Shown here piece by piece: positions 11,491 to 22,439 of a stretch of DNA of 64,000 bases. The translations under genes and the position numbers were made by a program. This stretch comes from Tolypeutes matacus. Taxonomy: Eukaryota > Chordata > Mammalia > Cingulata > Chlamyphoridae. The stretch is taken from positions 12,975,200-13,039,199 of the forward strand of contig JAKSZT010054396.1 in NCBI GenBank assembly GCA_026826555.1, given 5' to 3'. A model generated the notes under the pieces. That model saw only the letters and a list, made by a program, of their open reading frames with translations, searched no databases and was not told the origin of the DNA. Position 1 is the first letter of the stretch, and every line of letters starts with the position of its first letter.

Positions 11491-12650
11491 TGCGTATCAT
11501 AGTTCCTTGATAAAATAGTAGAGAAGGAGTAGGGGAAGAGTAGAAAAATTAGAAGGAAAAGATATTTTTAAAAAACTACTCTTCCCCTTTACCAATACTA
11601 AAATTTCCCTTTTTTGCCTAGGTTTTTAATTCTCTTAATGTCTCATTATTGTTATATTAGTCAAAATTACTATGTGAAGTGCATTTTATATTTCTAAAGT
11701 AAAGGTGGCCTTTAGATTTGTAGAGAGATATCTATACAATTACACAAGTTTTCTTGAAACTTCTTATTTGAAAGGGGGGGGGGCTCCTCACAAGGCTCAA
11801 GAATTTCACATTTTAAATCTTTATTCCAGAGGCTATAATTTTGGTTCTTTCACTTCCTAGAAGAACTCTATGCTAATGACCAACATCACTATATTTTTCC
11901 ATTATTCTATGATTTTTATCTATTATAAATAAATAGATTTTTATCTATTATTCTCTAAGTACCAACTTACTGTCTACTGGAACTAAATTAGATGTGTTTC
12001 GGACCAGAGTTTAATTTACCTATTATGCTTCCAGAATAATTTATTTTGTATCACTTAACAACTGCTTTCTGCAGTCCTGAAGTCCAAAAGAATCAGTTGA
12101 GTAGATGGATTCATTTATTCCTTCCTAGGCTAGTATTTTTTGACATCAATAAAACCATAGATGTTAAAGCCAATTTCAACAACTACCTGCTAAAGGAATA
12201 AATTCTTCTTAATGGGGATGACATTTCCATGCCCTGAATGCTGAGGAGAAAAATCTAGCAACAAGAAAAGATTTATGTAATTCTCTGCTATGAGAATAAT
12301 TTTGCAATGAGCATGCATGGGCAGCATTTTGATAATGATTGAACCAGGCAAAACTGAGAGTTTCTTTAAAGCCATAGGTGTGTAAAATTTCATCCAAGGT
12401 TTTTGAGCAACATTAATGTGCAAGCAATCTGCTTTGAATAAAGCAAGATGAATTCTTTTTCTAATTGTGTAAATGTATAAGTTTCTAACTTAAAATATAA
12501 ACGGTGGAACATAGTGAACTCTTGTTAGTTGACTAAATTTTCCAAAACACTGATCAAAAGTCCTTCCAGTTTATTGTAATTAGCTGGAAACGTGATTATA
12601 AACTCATAATCATCTGTGAACCTTAAAAGGATTCAGAAATTTAAGGTTCT

Positions 12651-12842
12651 CGGGAAGCGGCTGTGGCTCAATCAGTAGGGCTCCCGTTTACCATGTGGGA
12701 GGCCCCGGGTTCGGTTCCCGGGGCCTCCTGGTGAGGGCGGGCCCGCCCGCACGGCGTGGTTGGCTGACCCAGCGAGCACAGGCAGCAAGGGGGGGATAGA
12801 TGAATAAATAAATAAAATCTTAAAAAAAAAAAAAAAAAAAAA
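12651..12842 (+). mobile_element. Young DAS SINE (copy E) with intact pol III promoter boxes
   Basis: A tRNA-derived head starts GGGAAGCGGCTGTGGCTCAA with an A-box-like TGGCTCAATCAGTAGGG and a B box GGTTCGGTTCC (about 12709-12719). A CpG-rich body, ATAAATAAATAAA and a long A tail follow. The 16-bp target-site duplication AGAAATTTAAGGTTCT at 12635-12650 and 12843-12858 is perfect. The perfect duplication, long tail and surviving CpGs mark a recent insertion. Confidence 0.95.
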
Positions 12843-12959
12843 AGAAATTTAAGGTTCTTCTTTTTTTCTCTAAGTAATTCTTAAAAAGTTAAACCAAGCT
12901 AATTCTAGTTACTATCAAGAGAGGCTAAGGAATGCCCCTTTATTTCATAAAATCTTGAA

Positions 12960-13070
12960 CTTTTAGCACAGAACATACCTTAACAACCACATATAGCAAC
13001 CATCTCATTTTACAAATCAGAAAATCGAGACAGAGCCAGGTGTGCAATCCAGTTTTTCTGACCACTAGCT
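12960..13070 (-). mobile_element. MIR SINE fragment
   Basis: The stretch catctcattttacaaatcag followed by gacagagccaggtgtgcaat is the reverse-complement MIR core. Short and diverged. Confidence 0.55.
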
Positions 13071-15058
13071 CAGTTGCCTTCTGACCATTCTGACTTTTTC
13101 ATAATTTTATACATTATTAGAATTGAGGCATTTAATTTTTTAAAATCTCTTTGAATAGGTAGTCCATGAGCATGGACCAATAAGCAAATGGTACAAAAAG
13201 GTTTAAGTTATACAGTGACAAGTCTAGCTCCTACGTCTAACTCCTGTCCATCCCAGTTCCCCTCTTGGAGGCAGCCATTGAAAAGAATGTGGCATTTTAA
13301 AAAGACTGTTTTAATCTAATAACATGCATAATCTGACATGTATGGCAATGTTTATAAATTGCAGTCTGGTTTGCCAGGTTTAGGCAATGCCTAACAGAGG
13401 GAAAAAAATAAATCATGGAGTTGGAATATGCAGAGGTTTATGAATTGGATTTGAAAATTACCCCAAATCCATGTTATTTCCACTAATAGAAGTGAGGAGT
13501 GTCTTATAGCATTACTCTATTACTCAGATAATTTTGTACAAGTAGCCTGAAGTATTTATAAGAACTCTCATGTATCCTAATGACATGTTAAAATCCCTAT
13601 CTGAGTGTTATGTAGCTGCATACAGCTGCTTTAAAATCAACAGCAAATTGGCCAAAAAGAGTTATGTTGACATTTAAACAAGCATCCTCAGGTTCTGCTA
13701 AACAGTCTACCAGTGTAGGACACAGCATGGATATGCTTCTGGCAGGCCTGTGAGCCTCCATGTCCTACCTTGATGAAGTGTTGGTAGCCTGTCCTTGGAA
13801 TGGGCACAGCCAGGCCTTTGGCCTCTCAGAATGAGCAAGTTGGATTAGGAGGTGACGGGGGTTCCCGGATTTCATGTGCGCCTTTGACCATGCTGTCAGT
13901 GCTAAAGTTGAGAAGTGAAAGGAGCAGTGGGGCAGCTGCAGGCTCTTAGTGCTGCCTTTGTGGCCCTAGAGGCACAGGTCGTGGGCTGATGGTGGTATCC
14001 ATCAGTAGGCTGGATGCCTGCCCAGATAATGAGAGGTCGGGCACAAAAAGGCTGCAGGCTGATGCCCAGTTTTCCACAGCTGGGGCTTCATCCACTTTAA
14101 AAGGCAAATGTCCTCAAGTGAAAGGAAAGAAGGGGAAACTGCAGACATTTCTCTTTCCTTGATTACCTTGATTTCCTTGATTGATTGTGTATCTGACAAC
14201 AGGTTTTGCCTGTCAGGGGAAAGAATGTAGGAAGTCTGTAAGTAGTTTAAAGAAAGAGGGTGAGAATGGGTTCAGGAGAGGGGTGAGGAGAGGAAAAGTG
14301 AGGTGGGAGGAAGTTGTCTTTTTGAGAGAGACGTTTTTGACTTCTGTGCTCTTAGACTGTTGGATTGTCGGCTTTGTGTTCTACTCTAAGTCTGTATTTT
14401 TCTAACTTCCCTGATTCCAAGACTCTCCTGGAGTACTTGCTAAAAGTTCAGATTCTTTGGCCTCTGTCTTAGAGATTCTGATTCAGTGAGTTTGATGTAG
14501 GCTTCTTGTGGTTTTAATAAATGCCCCAAGTGATCCGGTAGAACAGAGATAGTGCTTATCCTTTCATCAGTTCTAGAAATTCTACTCCATATTTGTCCTT
14601 TATTGTAAGCACAGACATCTATAGTGTTGGGAGCCTTAGCTGCAAATGGCACGTTTCTATCAATTAATCAATATATCAAACAGTGCTTTATTTTAAAAAG
14701 CAAGAATTTTCCTTTTTACCTGATGATGATGCCTTGGTGTTTTAAAATGTTTTTGACAGTTTAAAACATTGGAATATTACTACATAATGACTATGAAAAC
14801 ATCAGTGCTTTTGGTCTTCATAAACAGAACCCCTATTTAAGAGTCACTTTTTGTTTTGTTGTAGCTGTTTAATGGCTCTGCCTATGCTAATATTCTGGGA
14901 TTATTAAAAAAATTCACAAGGTAACTAATTGATAGTAATGGGACTTTTATAGTTAGAGCTTTGGTAATGAGGAAATATCCATGATTTCATCATCAGTCAT
15001 TTTAACAGTTTATAATGTAAATGAAAAATTTCATTGATTGTCCTTTTTTTCTTTTCAG

Positions 15059-15141
15059 ATAGGAACCAAGGCTTTAGCCTTCTTAGCTCATTAGCTGGAG
15101 CAAACCATACCATTGGGTCAGCAGAGACGAGTCATTCAGAG
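15059..15141 (+). CDS. AAGAB: AAGAB exon encoding residues 179-206 (probably exon 6 of 10)
   Basis: The exon opens after a cttttcag acceptor and closes before GTAAAG. It supplies the last two bases of the Asp179 codon, then reads RNQGFSLLSSLAGANHTIGS and AETSHSE. This is the AAGAB segment that follows the N-terminal small-GTPase-like (Rab-like) domain, in the linker before the C-terminal helical region. AAGAB (p34) is a cytosolic chaperone that binds the gamma and alpha adaptins and stabilises AP1 and AP2 half-complexes during clathrin adaptor assembly; loss of one copy causes punctate palmoplantar keratoderma in people. It is 83 bp, phase 1 in and phase 0 out. The linker is less conserved, and a few residues differ from the human protein as I recall it. 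The identification rests on this exon together with the next four, which join in frame. Confidence 0.93.
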
Positions 15142-15738
15142 GTAAAGATTTTTCTTGGATCTCTTTTCTTCTCTTTGGCTTTAATTTCTCCCTGTCATAA
15201 TTAATCTTTACTCCATTTATATAGTTTTTTCTTTCCATTTAAGGGGCAGCAAAGAATATTAAAATAGTAGATAAAAGGAAGATCTAAAACAGCTTTATTG
15301 TTCAATATCTGTTTATTGTTCTCTGTCAAGTGTGAGAGAAGCCTAGTTCAGCCCTTGTTAAAGCAGTAAGCCCCTTTCAAGATGTTTGCATTTGCTAGAG
15401 GGCTTTTTAAAATATGTTGGGATTCCCTTGGGGCATCAACTTGCCTCTAGAACTTTTAAATATAAAATAAAATTCATTTTTCTCTTAGTATTTCCTGTGA
15501 ATAAGGCGCAATGCTCAAATCTGGGGCAAGGTCCCTGCCCTCAATGAACTTACATGAACTTACAGTCTATTTCAGCCCTCTGTCCTTCAGGACTTCGGTT
15601 CCAGTTTACCTTGGACAGCATGCTGGAACAAAAGGAAATTATATGGTGTCACATTGTCTTTCCAGGGATCTTTTCATCAGCCTGTGATCTGTTTCTCTTA
15701 TGATTGTGTACATTTTCACATTTTGAATACAAAATATC

Positions 15739-16195
15739 TTTTTTTTTTTTTTAAAGGTTTATTTATTTACTTTATCCATTTTAAACCCCCCCTTCCCCAT
15801 TTGCTATTTTGTGTCCATTTGCTGGGCAATTCTCTGTGTCTGTTTCCTGCCATCTCTTCTCATCCTCCTCCTCCAGTCTTCACCAGGACTCCATCCTAGA
15901 GACCTCCGATGTAGGAGAGAGGTGTTCTGCCACCTGTGCCACCTCGGTTCCTGGTTTTTGGAGCTTTCGGAGCATCTCATCTTGTCTTTCCCCTGCGTCT
16001 CTCTCCTGTTACGTCATCATCTTGCTGCATGGCTCCTGGGGCCTGGCGGCTCACCGGCACACAGAGCCTGGCAGCTCATGTGCCTTCTATATATATATAT
16101 ATTTTTTTTATTTTACCAGGAGGTTCCGGGGACTGAACCCAGGTCCCTCCATATGGCAGATGGACGCCCAACCATTTGAGCCACATCCACCCCCC
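15739..16195 (-). mobile_element. Long composite DAS SINE (copy F)
   Basis: On the minus strand there is a first head (ggtggatgtggctcaaatgg near 16190), a B-box-like GGTTCAGTCC, a short A/T spacer with TATATA repeats (16088-16106) and a second module. The second module has its own head-like part (aggaaccgaggtggcacagg) and ends in poly-A. Related CAAAATATCTT and CAAAATATATCTT sequences at the two ends look like a target-site duplication altered by one TA unit. Confidence 0.87.
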
Positions 16196-18507
16196 AAAAT
16201 ATATCTTAAACAAACAAACAAAAAATACCCCACATGTTTTAATAGTCTTCAGAAAAATCATAACTTTGTCTGGTTTTTCCCTGAGGGAAAGTGACTCCTG
16301 GATTAGTAAATTTTTTTTGCCTTTTTCAAAAAATTTGTTTTTCATTAGAGAGATTGTTTACAGAGAAATCATGCAGAAAATACAGAGTTCCCATATAACA
16401 CACCCCCGCACACATACACACAGTCTTCCCTATTAACATTTTGTGTTAGTATGGTACCTTTGGTAAACTTGATTTTAAAAAATATTATAATAATTACACT
16501 ATTAACCATAGTCCGTAGTTTATATTAGGGTTCACTGCATTGTATAGACCTATGGGATTTTTGAAAATTTTTATTCTAGTAGCATATATGCAACCTAAAA
16601 TTTCCTCTTTTACCCACATTAAAATATATAATTCAATGTGTTAATTACATTCACAATGTTGTGATACCATCACCACTATCCATTACCAAAATTTTCCATC
16701 ACCCCAAACAGAAATTCTATACCAATTAATCATTAACTTCCCATTCCCTACCCTTTTCCCCAGCCCCTAATAACCTGTATTCTAGTTTCTGAATCTGAAT
16801 TTGCTTAGTCTAATTACTTCCTATTAGTGAAATAATATAATTTTTGTCCTTTTGTGCCTGACCTATTATTTCATGCAACATGTCTTCCAGGTTCATCCAG
16901 GTCATTGCCTGTACTAGAACTTTATTCCTTTTTATGGCTGAATAAAAATGGAATAATAATATTCCATTATATGTATATACCACATTTTATTTATCCATTC
17001 ATCTTTTGATGGACACTTGCGTTACCTTCATCTCTTGGCAGTTGTGAATAATGCCACTGTGAACATCAGTGTGTAAATATGTTTGAGTGCTTTTAGTTCT
17101 TTTGGGTATATACCTAGAAGTGGAATTGCTGGGTCCTTTGGTAATTCTACACTTAACTAGCTGAGTAACTGCCAAACTGTCTGCTACAACAGCTGCACCA
17201 TTTTACTTTCTCACCAGTAATGAACGAGTGTTCCTATTTCTCTACATCCTCTCCAACACTTGGAATTTCCTGGGCTTTTTGTTTTGTTTTGCTTTTTTGT
17301 TTTTTTAATAAAAGCTATTCTAGTGTGTGTGAAATGGTATCTCATTGTGGTTTTGGTTTGCATTTCCCTAATGGCTAATGATGTTGGGTATCTTTTCATG
17401 TGCTTTTTGGCCATTCTTTGGGGGAGATGTCTGTTCAAGTCTTTTGCCCATTTTTTAAATTGGGTTGTTTTTCTTTTTGTTGTTGAGTTGAAGGATTTCT
17501 CTACATATTCTGGATATTAAACCCTTAATGGATATGTGGTTTCCAAATATTTTCTCCTATTGCGTAGATTGTCATTTTTCTTTCATGATAAAGTCCTTTG
17601 AGGTACAAAGGTTTTTGATTTGATGAGGTCCCATTTATCTATTTTTTCTTTTGTTGCTTATGCTTTGGGTGTAAAGTTTAAGAAACCATTACCTAACACA
17701 AGGTACTGAAGATGCTTCCCTATAATTTCTTCTAGGAGTTTTATAGTTCTGGCTCTTATATTTAGGTCTTTGATCCATTTTGAGTTGATTTTTGTATATG
17801 GTGTGAGGTAGGGGTCCACCTTCATTCTTTGGCATATGGAAATACAGTTTTCCCAGCACTGTTTATTGAAGAGACTGTTCTTCTCCAGTAGAGTAGTCTT
17901 TGCCCCCATGTCAAAAATCAATTGACCATAAATCTGAGGGTTGATTTCTGAACTCTCAATTCAATTCCATTAGTCTATATGCCTGTCCTTGTGCCAGTGT
18001 CTTACTGTTTTAATTACTGGAGCTTTGTAATAAGTTTTAAGAATGGGCAGTGTGAGTACTCCAACTTCAGTCTTCTTTTTCAAGATGGCTTTGGCTCTTC
18101 AGAGCCCCTTCCCTTCCATATGAATTTGATTATTGACTTTTGCATTTCTGCAAAGAAGGCTGTTAGAATTTTGATTGGGATCGCATTGATTCTGTAAATT
18201 GCTTTAGGTAGAATTGACATCTTAGCAATATTTAGTCTTCCAGTCCATGAAGGTGGAATGTCCTCCCATAAGGTCTTTGATTTCTTTTAGCAATGTTTTC
18301 TGATTTTCCTTGTCCAAGCCCTTTATACCTTGGTTAAATTAATTCTTAGAAAAAAAAAATTTTTTTTAATTATTCTTAGATATCTGATTCTTTTACTTGC
18401 AATTCTAAGTGAAATATTTTTTCTTGATTTCCACTTCAGATTTTTCATTACTAGTATATAGCAACACTACTGCTTTTTTGCATGTTGATCTTGTATTCCT
18501 ATTTTTC

Positions 18508-18735
18508 AAGTTTTTTTTTTTTTTTAAGATTGATTTTTTTTTTTTTTTTTTTAATTTATCCCCCCCTGGCTGCTGCTTGCGCTCGCTGTCTGCTTTCTGT
18601 GTCCATTTGCTGCACATTCTTCTGTGTCTGCTTGTCTTCTCATCTTCTCTCTAGGAGGTACTGGGAACCAATCCTGGGACCTTCTGACATGGGAGAGAGG
18701 CACTCAATTGCTTGACCCACCTCAGCTACCTGGGT
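18508..18735 (-). mobile_element. DAS SINE (copy G)
   Basis: Poly-T blocks and a GATTGATTTT-type tail are followed by the reverse complement of a DAS body and head ending ttgacccacctcagctacc. TTCCTATTTTTC at 18496-18507 and TTCCTAATTTTC at 18736-18747 are a near-perfect target-site duplication. It sits where the copy-2 L1 lacks the RT core. Confidence 0.8.
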
Positions 18736-19286
18736 TTCCTAATTTTCCTTGGGATTTCTTTTTTGACTGATTGATTGTTTAAGAATATATATTTGTGAAT
18801 TTCCCAGTTTTCCTGCTATTACTGATTTCTAGTTTCCATTGTTGTTGAAGATGCATTGTATGATTTCATCATTTTTAATTTACTGAGACTTATTTTGTGA
18901 TCTAATATATGGTCCATCCTAGAGAGTGTGTATTCCCTGCTTTCTTATTCATTCTGCCAAGTTCTACCTTTTGACTGGAGTGTTTAATCTATTTACATTT
19001 AAAGTACTGATAATGCAAGTCTTTCTTCTAATATGCTATTTGGTCTTACCACTCATATCTTTTTTGATCCTCAATTCTTCTGTAATGCCTACTTTCATAT
19101 TTGATTTTTTTTGTTTTTGTGTACTATTTTTAAGTCCCTTCTCATTTTTCTATCCATATATTTTTCATAGATAATTTCTTTATGGTTACCGTGGAGTTAA
19201 AGTTTAATATCTAAAATCTATAACAATCATATTTGATATGATACTACCCTAACTTCAATAGCATATATATACACTGTGTCTATAAC

Positions 19287-19425
19287 CCTCACCAGCACAC
19301 AGAGCCTGGCAGTCCATGTGCCTTCTATATATATTTTTTATTTTACCGGGAGGTTCCGGGAATCGAACCCAGGTCCCTCCATATGACAGATGGACGCCCA
19401 ACCATTTGAGCCACATCCGCCCCCC
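19287..19425 (-). mobile_element. Truncated composite DAS SINE (copy H) at an L1 deletion junction
   Basis: The plus-strand text starts abruptly inside the composite SINE (accagcacacagagcctggc), runs through the A/T spacer and head, and ends gccacatccgcccccc. There is no poly-T and no target-site duplication. Left of it is L1 sequence matching copy 1 near 3410, and right of it L1 sequence matching copy 1 near 4344. It is therefore a broken SINE at a deletion breakpoint, not a fresh insertion. Confidence 0.8.
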
Positions 19426-20667
19426 AGCCTAAATCATTTCAATTGTCTTATCTTCAAGTTCAGTGATTCTTCTGTCAGCTCTAAACTGCTACTGAACCCC
19501 TCTAGGGAATTTTTCTTTTATGTTACTGTGGTCTGCAACTCCATGATTTCTGTTTGGTTCCTTTTTAAAATTTCTGTATTGAGATTTACATATTGTTCAT
19601 TCATTGTTTTCCTGTTATCCTTTAGTTCTCTGTGTTTTTCTTCATCTCCTTGAGCATATTATCATTTTTTAAAAGTCATTGCCTGTCATTTCCCAAGTCT
19701 GGCCTTCTTGATTGATGGTTTCTAGCTTTTTATCTTGTTCTTTTATTGGGCCATTATTTCCTGTTTCTTTGTATTGTAATCTTTTGCACCGTGTGCATTT
19801 TAATATTTTTATGTGTTAACTCTGGGATTTTTTTCCTTGAGCTCTCTCTTCCTTAAGTTTGCATCCAACTAGGGATATGACAGAGATTTCCTTGAGTGCC
19901 AGGATGTAACAACCAACCAAGGCAAAAAACACCTTTCACAGTCTTTGCAGATTGGCTCTGCATTGACTGGTGCTCTCCTTCAGAATTTAGCCTTCCCATC
20001 AAGAAGATGAGTCTGAGATGAATGTGATGTGCGGGCTCTCTAGTATTTTCTGAGTCTTTGTTTTGTCCTGGTCTTGTGTCACTTTGGCCTCAGGAATCCC
20101 CCCTTTTACAGGAAATTGAATGGTCCCTCCACTCCCTATGACACAAACCCCTCACCCCTCCCCTTTATCAAGTGTGCAATTATATGTCTTAAAGCTGGTA
20201 ATCCTTTTCCCCAGGCTACTTAGAACTAATTGTTTCTTACACTGACTCAGCTGTCTGAAAGCTGCTTCTGCCTGCAGGGCAAGTTCTGGGAGGACAATCT
20301 AGAGAAGATTTTCCTGGTCCAGTTTTTCAGGCTGCCACCGGATAGATTGATACTGGCATCCTAGTATGTGCATAGTGATTAATTACTCTCTTCCCCCCAG
20401 AACCAGGCCAGGAGTCCATAGTAGGAGTACATCATACTGGGGAGAGGGTGGGGGAAGGAAGAGCACCAGAAGAGCCTCCTACCATGTTTAAAGCTGTGTT
20501 TTCTTGATTCAGCCCTCCCCCAGTCACTGCAAGCCTTTAACTGTTTTTTTGGAGTTGTGAGGAAGATAGCTCTGCCATTTTTTGCTAGTTGTTCAAAGAT
20601 TCTGGGGGCACCGTGGAGTGTCTTTACTGCCATCTCGGTTGACTAGAAGTGTAGCCTTTTATTTCTT

Positions 20668-20918
20668 TTTCTTTTTTTTTTTTTTTTTTTTAAGATTTAT
20701 TTATTTTTATTTATTTATCCCCCACTTGCTGCTTGTGCTCACGGTGTCCATTTGCTGTGCATTTTTCTGTGTCTGCTTGTCTCCCTTTGTTGCATCATCT
20801 TGCTGTGCCAGCTCAACTCGCCGCGCGGGAACACCTTCACCAGGAGGCCCCAGGGATTGAACCCGGGTCTCCCATTTGGTAAATGGGAACCCAACCAATT
20901 GAGCCACAACCGCTTCCC
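20668..20918 (-). mobile_element. DAS SINE (copy I) with 13-bp target-site duplication
   Basis: CCTTTTATTTCTT at 20655-20667 is repeated at 20919-20931 around a poly-T, TTTATTTATTT tail, DAS body and head (reverse complement ends gagccacaaccgcttccc). It is inserted at or just beyond the 5' end of the second L1. Confidence 0.9.
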
Positions 20919-21086
20919 CCTTTTATTTCTTAATGTGATATTAATCCTTCTTCTTTTCCTTTTTGCCTCTAACTCTTATTACTCTTTCTCTAAAGCCAAC
21001 CATGGAGTAAAAAGGTATGTTCTTTTGGCTTTTGCTCTGAAGCAGGCTACTGTTAAGTTATCACTGGTGCATATTTTCCTCAACAG

Positions 21087-21183
21087 CAGCCCCATTTGCC
21101 AGCAGCAGATAGGACTGAATCCCTCTTGGATCATCGGGGTGGTGCATCTAACACAGCAGGTGCCCAGGTCGATAGTACTGTGG
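21087..21183 (+). CDS. AAGAB: AAGAB exon encoding residues 207-239 (probably exon 7)
   Basis: It starts after caacag and ends before GTAAGT. The frame from the previous exon reads QPHLPAADRTESLLDHRGG, then ASNTAGAQVDSTV, and leaves one base (G) for the next Asp codon. At 97 bp it matches the size needed for residues 207-239 of a 315-residue AAGAB. This is the Ser/Thr/Asp-rich unstructured linker between the Rab-like domain and the C-terminal helices, and it shows more substitutions than the following exons. The next exon completes the codon as Asp, so the phase is correct. Confidence 0.93.
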
Positions 21184-21539
21184 GTAAGTTCCTTCTTTGG
21201 CTACAGCTCTGTGGAACTTGTAGGTATTTCAGCATAAATCATTAGTGGGAAAATGACTACACACAGAGAAGGGAGGAAAATTAATAGTACACCCCAAAAA
21301 AGTATGAGCCTTGTAGATGGCTGTCAGGAAATGGAAGAAGAATTAACACAAAACAAATACATGCACACCATTTTTTCTATGATTCTTTTGGCAGGATCTT
21401 CGTTCAGATCGTTTTAGCTAAGACAGATGGAACCAGGTGGTGAAACAGCTTTTTATCTCCATATTATGCAGTTTTTCAATAGTAAAAACAGTAGTCAGAA
21501 TTGATGGTGATAAGAATACTAGAACTTATATTTTAAGCT

Positions 21540-21735
21540 CTTTTACATCCTTTTAAAGCTATTTTATGTCCACTTTCTCCTTTGGCAATGAAGTTTGACA
21601 GAGAAGTTACTTTATGGAGATGAAGATGAAGCCCAGAACAGTTTAACAACTTGTCCAAGTGCATCTAGCAAAAAAGTCCTGGAATTAGGACTAGAATCCA
21701 ACCCGCTGTTCAAAAGCCAGAAAGCCAAAGAGCTT
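21540..21735 (-). mobile_element. MIR SINE
   Basis: The stretches aagatgaagcccagaacagt, acaacttgtccaagtgcatc and ggactagaatccaaccc form the reverse-complement MIR core. Confidence 0.7.
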
Positions 21736-22439
21736 AGTTGACAATAACTGTAAATGTACTTTTTTAAATTATTTTTTTCTGATTATAAAATAATACGTAT
21801 AGAAAAACTAAAGTTATTGATTATAGAAACATATAAAGAAGAAAAGTTACTTGAAATCCCTTTTCTATCAAGTCTATTCAACCTTGTCCTCTCAATTGGT
21901 TCCTTCTTATTGGCTGTTTAAACCTGCTAAAATCTCTGCCATAAAGCAAATCATTAACCTCACTGAAAGGGTGGAGAAGACAAGAACTAATCTAAATCAC
22001 ATTGGGGAACAGTATTCTGGCAGTACTATAAGGTAAGGTAAAGACAACAACAACACAATTACTGAACTCTACTTAATAAATTTGTTTCTCACAGGAATAT
22101 GGGTTAGCAATTCTGAAATTATGTAAATATTAGGGTTGAAAAAATAAGAAAATATAGGTAACAAGTGCCGGGTTTTCTCCTTGTCAGAGAACTATGTTAC
22201 AAATAAGGAAAGGGGTAGGCTGGGATGAACCCTTTGGTACTGGATTTAAATGGAAGGTATTGTGAACTCATGTTTTTTAAAATAGTCTTACAGTTAGAAT
22301 GATAGAAAAATAAATAAAGATGTTTATGAATGCATGTGTTAGTAGTTTACATACATATATTTCCTGGCTCTATCCACTGAGAAGGTGTAGAAGCCACAAA
22401 AACCCAGTACCAGTGGATACAACTAGCACTTAGATTTTG

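Larger units (their letters stand above)
1..15058 (+). other. AAGAB: AAGAB intron upstream of the first visible exon (partial)
   Basis: This stretch runs from the left edge to the acceptor of the first AAGAB exon in the window. I looked for the preceding exon (residues ending before Asp179) in all frames and did not find it, so this intron is at least 15 kb and starts off the window. It holds an antisense L1 with DAS SINEs (33-5285), a short retroposed fragment (6901-7012), MIR pieces, an unassigned repeat split by a SINE (9066-10050), a MER20, and a young DAS SINE (12651-12842). The parts at 5.3-6.9, 7.0-9.0 and 13.1-15.0 kb look like unique intronic sequence. A candidate cryptic exon lies at 8538-8608. 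Confidence 0.8.
16318..20650 (-). mobile_element. L1 LINE, antisense to AAGAB, with two internal deletions (copy 2)
   Basis: Plus-strand text from about 16318 is the reverse complement of an L1 3' UTR, then the ORF2 C-terminal half (the familiar ttttgggtatatacctagaa and ggaattgctgggtc at about 17101-17134), through ORF2 to about 18495. The RT core (copy-1 positions 1740-2720) is missing, and so is the part matching copy-1 positions 3415-4343. The 5' UTR-like end near 20560-20643 resembles that of copy 1, including ggagttgtgaggaagat. The SINE at 19287-19425 sits on the second deletion junction. Confidence 0.85.
15142..21086 (+). other. AAGAB: AAGAB intron after residue 206
   Basis: Bounded by GTAAAG and a caacag acceptor. 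Most of it is repeat: a long DAS SINE (15739-16195), the second antisense L1 (16318-20650) with SINEs at 18508-18735 and 19287-19425, and a SINE at 20668-20918. The first 600 bases and the last 150 are unique intronic sequence, with a possible L2 scrap at about 15490-15575. Confidence 0.9.

Noticed and set aside
12651..12730. tRNA-like sequence with A and B boxes
   Set aside because: It is the head of a DAS SINE: a poly-A tail and target-site duplication follow, and there is no intact cloverleaf or tRNA 3' end. The same applies to the other SINE heads.
1..15058. The AAGAB exon before Asp179
   Set aside because: I searched all three plus-strand frames for the expected residues and found no match, so it most likely lies left of the window.
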